Below are positions 1-9,515 of a stretch of 64,000 nucleotides of DNA, one piece after another; the stretch's first letter is position 1; each line of letters starts with the position of its first letter. The DNA is from an uncultured Alistipes sp. GTDB taxonomy: Bacteria > Bacteroidota > Bacteroidia > Bacteroidales > Rikenellaceae. The DNA lies in assembly GCA_949285535.1 (NCBI GenBank), contig CASDZP010000006.1:45720-109719 (forward strand), written 5' to 3'. The notes under the pieces are model-generated. The model ran no database searches, was not told where the DNA came from, and saw nothing but the letters and a program-made list of their open reading frames with translations. The position numbers and the translations under genes were made by a program.

Positions 1-1
1 T

Positions 2-1195
2 CAAACAAAGAGTGTCGGTGCAGCGGGTGATTCCGTATCGGCGGATACGATTCCCGCATATGAACTTGTGGAGGCTCAAAAAATTGCCCCCTCGACCTCT
101 TCGGATATCGACTCTACGGTTATGTCTGCCGATTCTATCGACAAATCGACCGATTCGCTTGCCGTTGTTTCCGATTCGATGTCCATAACATCCGATTCTC
201 TTGCCGCAACCGTTGTCGATTCGTTGGCATTGAGACGCAGCAAGGTGGATACATCCACTGTAAAAGGCGGTGTCATGACGCTGAACAGCGCCAAGCTGTT
301 GGAGCAGATGTACAAGGAGATGGACGACTCGCTCAAGAGCAAGAAATTCAAGGTCGTGGAGCCTGAATCTGAGATTGCCAAAGAGCGTTCGAGAATATTT
401 AAGGACAGTATATCGTTCTCTACCGTGTCCGCCATATCGTTCGCCCTGCCGGGATTCGGTCAGCTATATAACAAGCAGGCATGGAAGATACCTATCCTTT
501 ACGGTACGGTCGGTGGTTTTGCAACAGGCGCAGCGTTGCTCGGCAAGCAGTATAAGAAATATAACTCTCTGTATAACGAGGCTGTATATAATCAGGTGCC
601 TTTCGAGGAGTCGAGCCATTATCTTCAAAAGGCAAACAGTTACAGAACACAGCGTACATTGTGTATAGCGGGTGCCGCCGTCTCTTATCTTTACTTTATA
701 GGTGATGCGGCGATGAACTATAAAGGAGCCGTTCACAACACCCGAAAAGCCACCGTTTTGTCGGCGGTTTTCCCCGGTGCGGGACAGGTCTATAACAAAC
801 AATATTGGAAGCTGCCGATAGTGTGGGGCGGTATCGCCGCTTTCGGTTATGTAATCGACTATAACAACCGAGGCTATCAGCGTTTCAAAAGGGCGTATAA
901 CCTATTGACGGATGGCGACCCCAACACCGTCGATGAGTTCGGCGGCAGATATGACGCGGAAGTGTTGCAGAATACCCGTGACTCATACAGACGTTATCGA
1001 GACTTGGGTATCATAATGACGTGCGGATTCTATCTGCTCAACATAGTGGACGCTCACGTGAGCGCATATCTGCGTCAGTATGACATCAGCGACGACTTGT
1101 CGATGAAGGTCGAGCCTACCATGATTTCCGCGCCACGCACATCGTCTCGTGGCGGAAGCGACGGTTTGGGTATGGCCATGAAATTGAAATTTTAG
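2..1195 (+). CDS. DUF5683 family protein, 5'-truncated by the window edge
   Basis: The frame is open from the first bases of the window with no stop, so the true start lies upstream and the GTG at 68 is probably internal. The N-terminal third is rich in Ser and Asp (low complexity). The rest holds two copies of a PGxGQxYNKQxWKxP motif, each followed by a hydrophobic stretch, near 430-530 and 770-850. That duplicated motif with membrane segments is typical of DUF5683 proteins, which in Bacteroidales commonly sit just after parA/parB and before a lytic transglycosylase, as here. The molecular role is not known. It likely sits in the cell envelope. Confidence 0.8.
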   Translation, partial: QTKSVGAAGDSVSADTIPAYELVEAQKIAPSTSSDIDSTVMSADSIDKSTDSLAVVSDSMSITSDSLAATVVDSLALRRSKVDTSTVKGGVMTLNSAKLLEQMYKEMDDSLKSKKFKVVEPESEIAKERSRIFKDSISFSTVSAISFALPGFGQLYNKQAWKIPILYGTVGGFATGAALLGKQYKKYNSLYNEAVYNQVPFEESSHYLQKANSYRTQRTLCIAGAAVSYLYFIGDAAMNYKGAVHNTRKATVLSAVFPGAGQVYNKQYWKLPIVWGGIAAFGYVIDYNNRGYQRFKRAYNLLTDGDPNTVDEFGGRYDAEVLQNTRDSYRRYRDLGIIMTCGFYLLNIVDAHVSAYLRQYDISDDLSMKVEPTMISAPRTSSRGGSDGLGMAMKLKF

Positions 1196-1237
1196 GATAA
1201 ATCACTCTTCTGCGGAAGAGGATGTAAAAATAACGAT

Positions 1238-2611
1238 ATGAAAAAAACATTGTGTCTATTGTCTTTGACGGCGACGCTCTTCATCGCCAATCGGGCATTT
1301 GCCGACAACCGTCCCGATTCTGATGACGACTATCCGCTGCCCGAGGAGCTCACCCCTCTGAGTGTCGGTTCGTTGCCCGAAGAAGATGACGATTCGTACG
1401 GTACTTTGGCCATAGGCGAAGCCGAGACATACGACAGCCTTCTGTCTGTGTGGTACCGTAACAATATTGAAAACTCGTACGACAACTTTGCACGTGATTT
1501 CATAAACATCGACCTGAGCGAAGAGTATAACCCCAAAGAGGCGTTGCCCGACTCTATATATAAGGCTCGTCTCGATATGCTCGCCACTGCGGTACAGCTC
1601 CCTTATAATCCGATTGTGAAGCAGTATATCATGCGCTACACTATAAAATACCGCTCCATGATGTCGAGGATAATGGGTCTTGCGCAGTACTATATGCCTA
1701 TCTTCGAGGAGCAACTCGACCTGAACGGTCTTCCCGAGGAGCTTAAGATAATGCCTATAATCGAATCGACCCTCAACCCCAAGATTCACTCTTATGTCGG
1801 TGCGGCGGGATTGTGGCAGTTTATGCTCCGAACGGCGAAATCGTACGGTCTCGAATGCAACAGCTTTGTCGATGAGCGTTACGACCCCGTCAAATCGACA
1901 GAGGCGGCATGTAAGCTGATAAAGGACTATTACCGCATATACGGCGACTGGACTTTGGTCATAGCGGCATACAACTGCGGTCCTGGTAATGTCAACAAGG
2001 CGATAAAACGTGTTCCCGGAGCCAAAACCTACTGGGATATATATGAATATTTGCCCAAGGAGACACGCGGTCACATACCCTCGTTCATCGGTATGACATA
2101 TGCCTACACTTTCCATAAGGCGCACGGCATAGAACCTGTAAATCCGCCTCACCCCATAGTGACCGATACGCTGAACATCAACAAGATGCTCCATTTCGAG
2201 CAGATAAGTTCGACGATAAACGTTCCTATCGATGTTATTCGCGACCTCAATCCGCAGTACAAGCTCGATATTATCCCCGCCAAGGAGAAGAGCTACACTC
2301 TCGTATTGCCGATAAAGGACATATCTTCTTTCATCGAGAAAGAGCAGGAGATATACGGTAAGGACACTATCTATCTGAAAAAATACATAGGTGTCGATTT
2401 GTCCTCTGTCAACGTCACCCCCGACGACGCCAAGGCTCCGACCAAGGGTGCGAGCGTTCCTTCGGGCGGTACTTACCGTGTCAAGAGCGGCGACAACCTC
2501 GGTTCGATAGCGGCTAAATATCACGTCACCGTAAAACAGCTCATGCAGTGGAACGGTATCAGAGACCCGCGTAAACTTCGTGCAGGTCAGTTATTGAAAG
2601 TGAAGAGATAA
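1238..2611 (+). CDS. Membrane-bound lytic murein transglycosylase with SLT and LysM domains (MltD-like)
   Basis: A 457-aa protein that should cleave the glycan strand of peptidoglycan in the periplasm. Residues 1-22 form a signal peptide ending in AFA. The SLT domain carries the IIESTLNP motif with catalytic Glu at about residue 176, followed by GAAGLWQFM and an AAYNCGPGNV motif. One LysM module (TYRVKSGDNL) occupies about residues 410-456 and binds glycan. Many MltD homologues have two or more LysM copies; this one has a single copy. The stop overlaps the phoH start by one base (TAATG), so the two are probably co-transcribed and translationally coupled. Confidence 0.92.
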   Translation: MKKTLCLLSLTATLFIANRAFADNRPDSDDDYPLPEELTPLSVGSLPEEDDDSYGTLAIGEAETYDSLLSVWYRNNIENSYDNFARDFINIDLSEEYNPKEALPDSIYKARLDMLATAVQLPYNPIVKQYIMRYTIKYRSMMSRIMGLAQYYMPIFEEQLDLNGLPEELKIMPIIESTLNPKIHSYVGAAGLWQFMLRTAKSYGLECNSFVDERYDPVKSTEAACKLIKDYYRIYGDWTLVIAAYNCGPGNVNKAIKRVPGAKTYWDIYEYLPKETRGHIPSFIGMTYAYTFHKAHGIEPVNPPHPIVTDTLNINKMLHFEQISSTINVPIDVIRDLNPQYKLDIIPAKEKSYTLVLPIKDISSFIEKEQEIYGKDTIYLKKYIGVDLSSVNVTPDDAKAPTKGASVPSGGTYRVKSGDNLGSIAAKYHVTVKQLMQWNGIRDPRKLRAGQLLKVKR

Positions 2612-3645
2612 TGGTTGATATGCTCTCACGCAGAATCGAACTCTCCGCGCTCACATCAAGAGAGTTGAGCGGTGACCGCGGACAGATAATGGACAGGCTC
2701 AGGAGTAAATTCCCTCTTCTGAAGATAACGCTCAGAGGCGATGTCATATCGTTGGCGGGCGAGGAGAAGCAGATGATACGCTTCGAGAGGATGTTCTCCG
2801 AGTTGGAGGCATATTATGACCGTTACGGACATATCTCGCCAGACGTCATAGATCAGGTATTCGACACGGTCGAACCGTCAGCCATCGTCAGAGGTTCATC
2901 GAAAGAGAAAGATGGTGACGAGGAGTCGGTACCTTCAAAAGATGAGCGCGACGTGATAGTTTACGGCAATCTCGGCAATGTTGTCAGAGCCAGAACTCCG
3001 GGACAGCGTAAGCTGGTCAAGGCTTACGAAAACTCTGACCTGATATTTGTCACGGGTCCCGCTGGTAGCGGTAAGACATATACCGCAATCGCTCTTGCCG
3101 TCAGGGCGTTGAAGAACAAGGAGGTGAAGCGCATCGTGCTCACACGTCCCGCTGTCGAGGCAGGCGAGAAGCTCGGTTTCCTCCCAGGCGACATGAAAGA
3201 GAAGCTCGACCCCTATCTGCAACCTCTCTATGACGCTCTGCACGACATGATTCCGCAGAAAAAGCTCACACAGCTCATGGAGGAGGGTGTGATACAGATA
3301 GCGCCGTTGGCTTTCATGCGCGGACGTACTCTCGATAACGCTTTTGTGATACTCGATGAGGCGCAGAACACCACGTTGTCGCAGTTGAAGATGTTTCTCA
3401 CCCGAATGGGCAGCTCCGCCAAGTTCATTGTCACGGGAGACGCCTCGCAGATAGACCTGCCCGTAAAGAGCGAGTCGGGTCTGCTCAAGGCGATAGATAT
3501 TCTCGGAGGCATCAAGGGTATAACCCATATAGCGATGAGCGGCAAGGATATTGTGAGACATAATCTTGTTAAAAGCATTGTAGCGGCGTTCGGCGGTATG
3601 GATGAGGAAAATAACGCTTCGGAAAAGAAGAAAACCCAAAAATAA
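2611..3645 (+). CDS. phoH: PhoH family ATPase
   Basis: A 344-aa cytoplasmic P-loop NTPase of the PhoH family. The N-terminal 110 residues form a KH-like/ssDNA-RNA binding region, followed by a Walker A motif GPAGSGKT near residues 149-156, the LTRPAVEAGEKLGFLPGD stretch diagnostic of PhoH, and a Walker B motif VILDEAQN. PhoH proteins are linked to RNA metabolism and phosphate stress, but the precise substrate is not settled. The start overlaps the stop of the transglycosylase gene. The Lys-rich C-terminus (EKKKTQK) is typical of the family in Bacteroidetes. Confidence 0.92.
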   Translation: MVDMLSRRIELSALTSRELSGDRGQIMDRLRSKFPLLKITLRGDVISLAGEEKQMIRFERMFSELEAYYDRYGHISPDVIDQVFDTVEPSAIVRGSSKEKDGDEESVPSKDERDVIVYGNLGNVVRARTPGQRKLVKAYENSDLIFVTGPAGSGKTYTAIALAVRALKNKEVKRIVLTRPAVEAGEKLGFLPGDMKEKLDPYLQPLYDALHDMIPQKKLTQLMEEGVIQIAPLAFMRGRTLDNAFVILDEAQNTTLSQLKMFLTRMGSSAKFIVTGDASQIDLPVKSESGLLKAIDILGGIKGITHIAMSGKDIVRHNLVKSIVAAFGGMDEENNASEKKKTQK

Positions 3646-3657
3646 AATCACATAGTC

Positions 3658-4608
3658 ATGGAAAAGGCACTTCTTAAAACAGATTTTCATTTTGAAGGTC
3701 AGAAATCGCTTTACAAAGGTAAGGTGAGAGACGTTTACGACATAGACGACAAATATCTGGTTATGGTCGCGACCGACCGTATCTCGGCGTTCGACGTCGT
3801 TTTGCCCAAAGGTATTCCTTTCAAAGGTCAGGTTCTTAATCAGATAGCGTCAAAATTCCTCGACGCCACAACCGATATATGTCCCAACTGGAAAATCGCT
3901 TCACCCGACCCTATGGTTACCGTAGGTCATCGTTGCGAGTCGTTCCCCGTTGAGATGATTGTGAGAGCCTACCTTACAGGCAGCTCATGGAGAGACTACA
4001 AGGCGGGAGCGCGCGAGATATGCGGCGTACCCATCCCCGAAGGCATGCGTGAACACCAGCGTTTTGCAAAACCCATCGTTACCCCCACAACCAAAGCGGA
4101 ACAGGGTGAGCATGACGCCAACATCTCAAAAGAGGAGATAATCAAACGCGGTCTTGTAAGCGCGGAAGATTACGCACTTCTGGAGGAATACGCGCTCAAA
4201 CTCTTTGAAAGAGGTTCAGAAATGGCGGCAAAACAGGGTCTTATCCTCGTTGACACCAAATATGAATTCGGTAAGAAAGACGGTAAAATCTACCTCATCG
4301 ACGAGATACACACTCCCGACAGCTCACGTTACTTCTATGCCGACGGCTATCAAGAGCGTTTCGACAAGGGCGAACAGCAGCGTCAGCTCTCTAAAGAGTT
4401 CGTTCGCGAATGGCTCATGGAGCACGGTTTCCAGGGTCGTGAAGGCGAACAGGTGCCCGAGATGACCGACGAGTTCGTAAAGAGCGTCAGCGACAGATAC
4501 ATCGAGCTTTACGAACGAATCACAGGCGAGAAATTCGTCCGTGACGAGTGCGAGGACATCACCTCACGCATTGAAAACAACGTGAAAAACATGCTCGCAA
4601 GACTCTAA
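3658..4608 (+). CDS. purC: Phosphoribosylaminoimidazole-succinocarboxamide synthase (SAICAR synthetase)
   Basis: A 316-aa enzyme that joins CAIR and aspartate with ATP hydrolysis to make SAICAR in de novo purine synthesis. The opening [10 protein letters not shown] and [11 protein letters not shown] motifs, [14 protein letters not shown] and [13 protein letters not shown] are family signatures. The length fits the longer, roughly 300-residue SAICAR synthetase type rather than the short 240-aa enterobacterial type. It starts 12 bp after phoH and is followed by a strong hairpin, so it probably ends the operon. Confidence 0.95.
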   Translation: MEKALLKTDFHFEGQKSLYKGKVRDVYDIDDKYLVMVATDRISAFDVVLPKGIPFKGQVLNQIASKFLDATTDICPNWKIASPDPMVTVGHRCESFPVEMIVRAYLTGSSWRDYKAGAREICGVPIPEGMREHQRFAKPIVTPTTKAEQGEHDANISKEEIIKRGLVSAEDYALLEEYALKLFERGSEMAAKQGLILVDTKYEFGKKDGKIYLIDEIHTPDSSRYFYADGYQERFDKGEQQRQLSKEFVREWLMEHGFQGREGEQVPEMTDEFVKSVSDRYIELYERITGEKFVRDECEDITSRIENNVKNMLARL

Positions 4609-4637
4609 TAGTCTGCGATACACTATTTATACAATAT

Positions 4638-4680
4638 CACCCGATACAATAGAAGTAATTTATATCTATTGAATCGGGTG
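4638..4680 (+). terminator. Rho-independent-like hairpin after purC
   Basis: CACCCGAT and CAATAGA pair with TCTATTG and ATCGGGTG around an 11-nt loop, followed by a T-rich stretch. It lies about 30 bp after the purC stop. Confidence 0.75.
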
Positions 4681-4720
4681 TCGTTGTTTTATGAATTTGA
4701 TTAAGACCAATAATCTATTT

Positions 4721-4739
4721 AACCCGAGTTTCGGATAAA
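4721..4739 (+). repeat. Left terminal inverted repeat of the IS982 element
   Basis: AACCCGAGTTTCGGATAAA; it matches the reverse complement of 5729-5747 at 17 of 19 positions. Confidence 0.75.
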
Positions 4740-4821
4740 AACCGTCAAAAAATGCAAAATAGCGGAAAGTTTGTTGTTTTTAAAATACTGAAAAACAAAT
4801 AAATAACAAACAAATTTCGCT

Positions 4822-5775
4822 ATGTTTAGTTTTGATATTTTTTGTATTTGTGATGATTTTTGTCGAGAATTTGATGCAGAGTCATCAAAAAATGCAATTG
4901 AGATAGTAAAGTATCGAGGTTGTGGTAAACGTAAACTCGAGATTTCTGATTCGGAAATCATTATAATATTGACAATATTTCACACAAATACATTTCGTAA
5001 TTTCAAACATTTCTACCTCCATTGTGTGCTTGAAAATTTCAAAGAATTATTTCCGAAAGCACCTTCCTATTCTCGTTTTGTTGGTTTGACGAAACGTGTG
5101 GGTACCAAAATGTTCTTCTTTCTGAGACTGTGTCTTTTAGGAGAATGCACAGGCATCTCTTTTGTCGATTCCACATGCATTCCGATATGTCACAATCGAA
5201 GAATTTATAGGAATAAAGTGTTTGCCTGGGTTGCACAAAGAGGTAAAAGTACCATGGGGTGGTTCTTCGGGTTCAAGCTACATCTGCTGTGTAATGAGAG
5301 AGGGGAATTGTTGGATTTTGTGTTGACAAAAGGCAATATAGACGACTGCGATAAAATGATTTTCAACGTGTTCAGTAAAGATATTTTCGGGAAACTATAT
5401 GCAGATAGAGGTTATGTCGGCAAGAGTCTGTTTGAAATGTTATGGAACAATAACGTGCACATTGTTACCGGATTAAAGGCGAACATGAAAAATAAACTTA
5501 TGTCTTTATGGGATAAAATAATGCTTAGAAAACGATTCATTATTGAGACAATTAATGACCAGCTGAAGAATGTCTGTCAACTTGCGCATTCAAGACACCG
5601 ATGTATCGATAATTTTCTTGTTAACATACTGGCTGCATTGTGTGCATATTGCTTTTTTGACAAGAAACCAGCTATTAATGTCGACTTCAATTTAAAAAAG
5701 GAAAAAACAACTCGCTTTGTGGATGTGATTTATCCGAAATTCAGGTTAGTTTATAGTCTCTTTTTTACTAAGTAG
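4822..5775 (+). CDS. IS982 family transposase
   Basis: A 317-aa DDE transposase. The catalytic residues are visible as D116 (FVDST), D195 (ADRGY) and E242 (IETIND). The stretches CHNRRIYRNKVF, RGKSTMGWFFGFKLH and NDQLKNVCQLAHSRHR are characteristic of the IS982 family. The frame is intact end to end. It reads through the right inverted repeat, so the stop is 28 bp outside the apparent IS end, which might reflect adjacent sequence supplying the stop. Confidence 0.9.
   Translation: MFSFDIFCICDDFCREFDAESSKNAIEIVKYRGCGKRKLEISDSEIIIILTIFHTNTFRNFKHFYLHCVLENFKELFPKAPSYSRFVGLTKRVGTKMFFFLRLCLLGECTGISFVDSTCIPICHNRRIYRNKVFAWVAQRGKSTMGWFFGFKLHLLCNERGELLDFVLTKGNIDDCDKMIFNVFSKDIFGKLYADRGYVGKSLFEMLWNNNVHIVTGLKANMKNKLMSLWDKIMLRKRFIIETINDQLKNVCQLAHSRHRCIDNFLVNILAALCAYCFFDKKPAINVDFNLKKEKTTRFVDVIYPKFRLVYSLFFTK
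5729..5747 (-). repeat. Right terminal inverted repeat of the IS982 element
   Basis: TTTATCCGAAATTCAGGTT; partner of the repeat at 4721-4739. Confidence 0.75.
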
Positions 5776-5784
5776 AATTTTATT

Positions 5785-5813
5785 AAAAAGGAGGATAATT
5801 CATCCTCCTTTTT
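5785..5813. terminator. Bidirectional terminator hairpin
   Basis: A perfect 12-bp stem (AAAAAGGAGGAT with ATCCTCCTTTTT) around a 5-nt loop, with A and T runs on both sides. It could terminate the IS transcript on the plus strand and the zinc-ribbon cluster on the minus strand. Confidence 0.8.
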
Positions 5814-5944
5814 ATTGCTTTCTGCTTAATCTTCTTTTATCGGATATTACATAAAATTTCAGCAAGTACGTCCAATGAATTCCTATCAATATAATACGAT
5901 ATTCGTTGCTCGTGTTTGATTATAGTAATCAGAATAAAAGAAAA

Positions 5945-6571
5945 TCATCCTTTATGATTAAATACTTTGAAGATCTGGTTTAATTCTTCGGCTGCGGCAT
6001 CCCAATTAAAGGCAGTAAAAGGAAGTAGTCCTATTACTCGACCGTTTACAATGAATTCATTCCCAAAATATTCTCCTCCAATCGTCATTACATCTCTACC
6101 AATGGTAATCGATTCAATATCTGTCAAAGGAATCGAACCGACTGGTTTATTTTTGAACATTGTAATGAGTGGTATTATTTTGAAGTTGTGATTCACCAAT
6201 CTGTAGTATAAAAATTTATCGGTGATTATTATTCCTAATCCACTGAATGGATATAGTAATATCTTGTTTACAGCCATTAATACCTTCTCATTACTTTTAA
6301 TTGATGCATACTTCCGATGTTGCCTAATGATACTGTCAGATAAGTTATCGCCTAAAAGAAATATTGTTTTAAACTTCTTTGCACACGATGCAATGTAGGT
6401 CGATATTGATGCTTCTAATTTATCAGCGATATTTGTTTCTTGATTGTTTTCAATAATAAGATTTTTCATTGATGGAGATTGGGCATTTAACCATTCACCA
6501 CAATGACGACATTTTTTGGCTGCAGCCATAATTTCTTCGCCACAATAAGGGCATCGTTTCGTGTTTTCCAT
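5945..6571 (-). CDS. Zinc-ribbon protein with a C-terminal PH-like domain
   Basis: A 208-aa protein. Residues 5-28 form a zinc ribbon (CPYCGEEI...CRHCGEW) nearly identical to those at the N-termini of the two genes upstream. The C-terminal half looks like a bacterial PH domain (IIITDKFLYYR, IPLTDIESITIG), a fold often tied to membrane-associated regulation. No signal peptide or membrane helix. It is the last of a minus-strand cluster with the genes up to 9415. The function is unknown, and the shared ribbon suggests the three proteins act together or arose by domain shuffling. Confidence 0.75.
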   Translation of the reverse strand: MENTKRCPYCGEEIMAAAKKCRHCGEWLNAQSPSMKNLIIENNQETNIADKLEASISTYIASCAKKFKTIFLLGDNLSDSIIRQHRKYASIKSNEKVLMAVNKILLYPFSGLGIIITDKFLYYRLVNHNFKIIPLITMFKNKPVGSIPLTDIESITIGRDVMTIGGEYFGNEFIVNGRVIGLLPFTAFNWDAAAEELNQIFKVFNHKG

Positions 6572-6622
6572 TTTAAAGTGTTTAAGTGTCTGTTAATAGT
6601 TGTAGTCATCATCGGATGTCTC

Positions 6623-7960
6623 CTATAAGGCTCCAATAAGCTCCGCCGCTTTTCCTTTATCGAATATAAACACTTCATTACTACCCCCAAATTGGCGGAA
6701 GTCGTAAACACATAATGGTAAGGCGCTTTCACCTATAGGACTCTGTTTGTATATCTTAACACCATCCGATATACCTGGAATGCCAGAATCAACTCTTATG
6801 TAACATCCGTCATATTTCCCATCGGAAAGCATTCCTATAATCGTTCCATCAAAAAGATCGAATGCCCCAGTCTTACCGTTCACTTTGCCGCATAAAGGGA
6901 ACTCCATTCCATCCATCCAATAGTTGAAATATATTAAATCAGGGTCGATAGACGATGGGAAGATTTCATAATGAAGGTCTTGTCCCACATTAGGATTCCG
7001 GGCAGCAATGTCTTCCGATGAAATAATTTTACGCACTTTCCCGAATGGTTCTTCCGCAGCAACGATTAATTGTGCTCCGAAACGGTCTATATAATCGCTG
7101 GGCTCTATATCTTTCTTATTGTCTGATGCGACCGTATAAAACCACGAGAAATCACAGTTAGGCTCCCATTCTGAATCTTCGTAAACATAATACTTTTCAC
7201 CGCCGATTGTCGATAAAATAATACCTAATACCACAATAACGGCCATAATACCTACATGGATCGTATCGGACAGCTGCCACTTTGCATGGGGCGATTTGTT
7301 TTTACCTTTTTTATATAAGAGAATCAATAACCAAATCGAGCCTATTAAAGGAATCAATGCAACAAGAATCATCCATCCGCTTTTCCCGATATCGTGCAAA
7401 CGTCGTATTGCAGCAGACAATGTCGGGAGCATCAATCCAAGGCATAAAACCATATATGCAATGCTTCCAAGTGTGGCATTGCATAGCATGAGCCCCGTAG
7501 AGATGAGCAGAACTAAAATCATGTATAGCAAAATGTACATCCAGTACGCTTTACGACCCATGGATTCTTTAAAATCGGCGTAATGCTGCATTACGACATT
7601 CCAGAAATAGGTTTTGAAAAAGCCTTCTTGAAGTACGGCAACTTCATCGTCCTTCCCTGAAATGGATGAATGAGACGACACTGTCGCCGTAGCATTCATA
7701 GGGACAGGTGACACAGACTCGTCCGCCTGAATTTGTCCTAATGACTTGGAGCGAGCATCAGCTGTAGAGCTTGGATCCAGATTGATTGGTTCAAGACAAA
7801 ACGGACATACAGTAGCATTGGCATCAATCCGTTCAGCACATATCGGACAGTCAATTTGTTCGGGTATAGATGTTTCGTTCAGCCATTCTCCGCAAAATTT
7901 GCATTTTTTTGCCACGGCAATAATTTCTTCGCCACAGTAAGGACATCTTTTTGTTTCCAT
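6623..7960 (-). CDS. Zinc-ribbon DUF805 membrane protein with a C-terminal soluble domain
   Basis: A 445-aa protein with two N-terminal zinc ribbons (CPYCGEEI...CKFCGEW, then CPICAERI...CPFC). A low-complexity linker leads to a DUF805 membrane region with about four helices (MGRKAYWMYILLYMILVLL; RRLHDIGKSGWM is a DUF805 signature). The final 180 residues form a soluble domain I do not recognise. DUF805 proteins are inner-membrane proteins of unknown function. The first ribbon is closely related to those of the neighbouring genes. The gene is separated by 51 bp from the downstream zinc-ribbon gene and by 40 bp from the upstream one. Confidence 0.75.
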   Translation of the reverse strand: METKRCPYCGEEIIAVAKKCKFCGEWLNETSIPEQIDCPICAERIDANATVCPFCLEPINLDPSSTADARSKSLGQIQADESVSPVPMNATATVSSHSSISGKDDEVAVLQEGFFKTYFWNVVMQHYADFKESMGRKAYWMYILLYMILVLLISTGLMLCNATLGSIAYMVLCLGLMLPTLSAAIRRLHDIGKSGWMILVALIPLIGSIWLLILLYKKGKNKSPHAKWQLSDTIHVGIMAVIVVLGIILSTIGGEKYYVYEDSEWEPNCDFSWFYTVASDNKKDIEPSDYIDRFGAQLIVAAEEPFGKVRKIISSEDIAARNPNVGQDLHYEIFPSSIDPDLIYFNYWMDGMEFPLCGKVNGKTGAFDLFDGTIIGMLSDGKYDGCYIRVDSGIPGISDGVKIYKQSPIGESALPLCVYDFRQFGGSNEVFIFDKGKAAELIGAL

Positions 7961-8000
7961 GATTTTTTATAATTTAAAATTAAGTTAGAGGGTGTACTAT

Positions 8001-8742
8001 TTATTTTTGAAAAACTTCCTTCAATTCAAAAAGTAATGCTATCGTAATAGCACAGTCTATAAAATAGGTCAATATCATTTGGGTATCTCCACTCCACAGA
8101 CCTAATTCAACGATCATGGAAACTATAGGAATAGTTGCAAAAATCATGAACCACACTCCGAGACGACGCGTAAAATCGGATTTGTGTAGTTTTATCCCAA
8201 TAATAAGTTCCAGAATAGATATAGCAATTATTAATGGAAATACAAACCCGATAAATAATATGCCAACGGCTAAATTCTCATCCTCGACAAAACAATCTAT
8301 CAAGCCCAAGAAATAAATGCCTATCATTAGGCAAGCTAAAGCGATAAAAGGCATCTTGCCAATGTGGCGAATTTGGCAATAAGTCCGTAATCCCATTATC
8401 AAGATGCACCATAATACACCGAGAGCAATTACGACAATCCAATCGGGTATATTATCGGCAAAGAATTGCAAAATAGATCCCCCAAAAGAGTTAAGCTTGT
8501 TATCATAATCCTGTATAGTATTTATGAATTCAAGAACCATTGTAATCCAACATGCCAGTTGCAACATGCCAGCATTAGGTAATTCTTTCCTACTTTCTGC
8601 AACATTGGTCTGTGTCGAGATGTTATTATTGGGGAAAGGTTTCCCTATTTGTTGTTCCATAGGCAGCCATTCACCGCAATGACGGCACTTTTTGGCCGTA
8701 GCCATAATTTCTTTGCCACAGTAAGGACAGTTTTTTTTTCAT
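8001..8742 (-). CDS. Zinc-ribbon membrane protein with a frameshift at a poly-A run next to its start codon
   Basis: The intact frame codes 234 aa from 8705, beginning inside a zinc ribbon (AKKCRHCGEW) and followed by about five hydrophobic segments. The missing first half of the ribbon (KKNCPYCGKEIM) is encoded directly upstream in another frame, preceded by an ATG at 8742-8740 and a run of nine A (8739-8731). With eight A, the ATG would read in frame through the whole ribbon. So either one A is extra (mutation or sequencing error) or slippage at the run makes the full protein. The ATG lies 4 bp after the stop of the upstream lipoprotein gene, which suggests coupling. Function unknown. Confidence 0.65.
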
Positions 8743-8746
8743 AGGT

Positions 8747-9415
8747 TTATTCATAACATTGATGCAATTCGGTCAGTGAATTTCCAGTGTATACAATTTC
8801 CCAAGTGTAACGATCTTCGTTGTCGTATTCGATCAGATTAAGTAATACATAGAAACCGCTACCTATTTCATATTCGACAAGATATCCTGTGTAAGTGTCT
8901 GCTATGGCATCGTTGTTTAATTGCCAGTTCAGCATATCTACTTCGCTCTGTGCTAAATTCTCAACGAAAGTAAAGAATTGATTCGTCATATTCGTGAGCA
9001 TTGTTGTAGTGGCTTCTGGATCCTGTCGGAAGATTTTTATAATATTTTCGCTGTGTATCTTTTCTCCAAATAATATGTCGAAGAAACCTTGGTCGCTGTC
9101 AATTAGTTCACGAGCCTTATCCACAATGTTGTTCGTACATGTTTCATAATTACTTACCCAATACCTGTCATCCGTACATTCCGCAAGAAATGCAAGGCAG
9201 GCTTCAGACAGAGTCTTTGGCGTAGAGGAAAAGTCGTAATCCCCAGCACTGAAATCCTTCACACAACTTTCTCTGTAATCATCGTTTATACAGTTTCGAA
9301 AGATCCAACCTTTAAGATAGGTGCTATCTGCGTGTTCTGGTTCAAGCAGTGAGTTGCACGATACTGTTAAAATGGCAGTTAAGGTGGCCAGTACAATGGT
9401 CAATGTGTTTTTCAT
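8747..9415 (-). CDS. Hypothetical lipoprotein
   Basis: A 222-aa protein with a signal peptide and lipobox ending LTVSC (Cys20), so it is expected to be a lipid-anchored envelope protein. The mature part is acidic and aromatic-rich with several Cys residues (for example CINDDYRESC, CTDDRYWVSNYETC). I do not recognise a family. It heads the run of zinc-ribbon genes on the minus strand, but whether it works with them is unclear. Confidence 0.65.
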   Translation of the reverse strand: MKNTLTIVLATLTAILTVSCNSLLEPEHADSTYLKGWIFRNCINDDYRESCVKDFSAGDYDFSSTPKTLSEACLAFLAECTDDRYWVSNYETCTNNIVDKARELIDSDQGFFDILFGEKIHSENIIKIFRQDPEATTTMLTNMTNQFFTFVENLAQSEVDMLNWQLNNDAIADTYTGYLVEYEIGSGFYVLLNLIEYDNEDRYTWEIVYTGNSLTELHQCYE

Positions 9416-9515
9416 ATTAGGAATGTTTGTGATGAATAATGCACGGATAACATATGTTTAATGGTGGTAAATTATGGAATGTGCCATATTATAATACCAG
9501 GAATAGTTATTTTTA

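Larger units (their letters stand above)
4721..5747. mobile_element. IS982-family insertion sequence, apparently complete
   Basis: Imperfect terminal inverted repeats (17 of 19 bases match) lie at 4721-4739 and 5729-5747 around one intact transposase gene. The roughly 1.03-kb size fits IS982. I see no clear target-site duplication in the flanks. It sits between the purC terminator and the zinc-ribbon gene cluster, and disrupts no gene that can be recognised. Confidence 0.85.

Noticed and set aside
1256..2524. 422-codon minus-strand open frame opposite the transglycosylase
   Set aside because: Overlaps a well-supported gene with signal peptide and domains; composition is Arg/Val/Tyr-rich as expected of antisense shadow.
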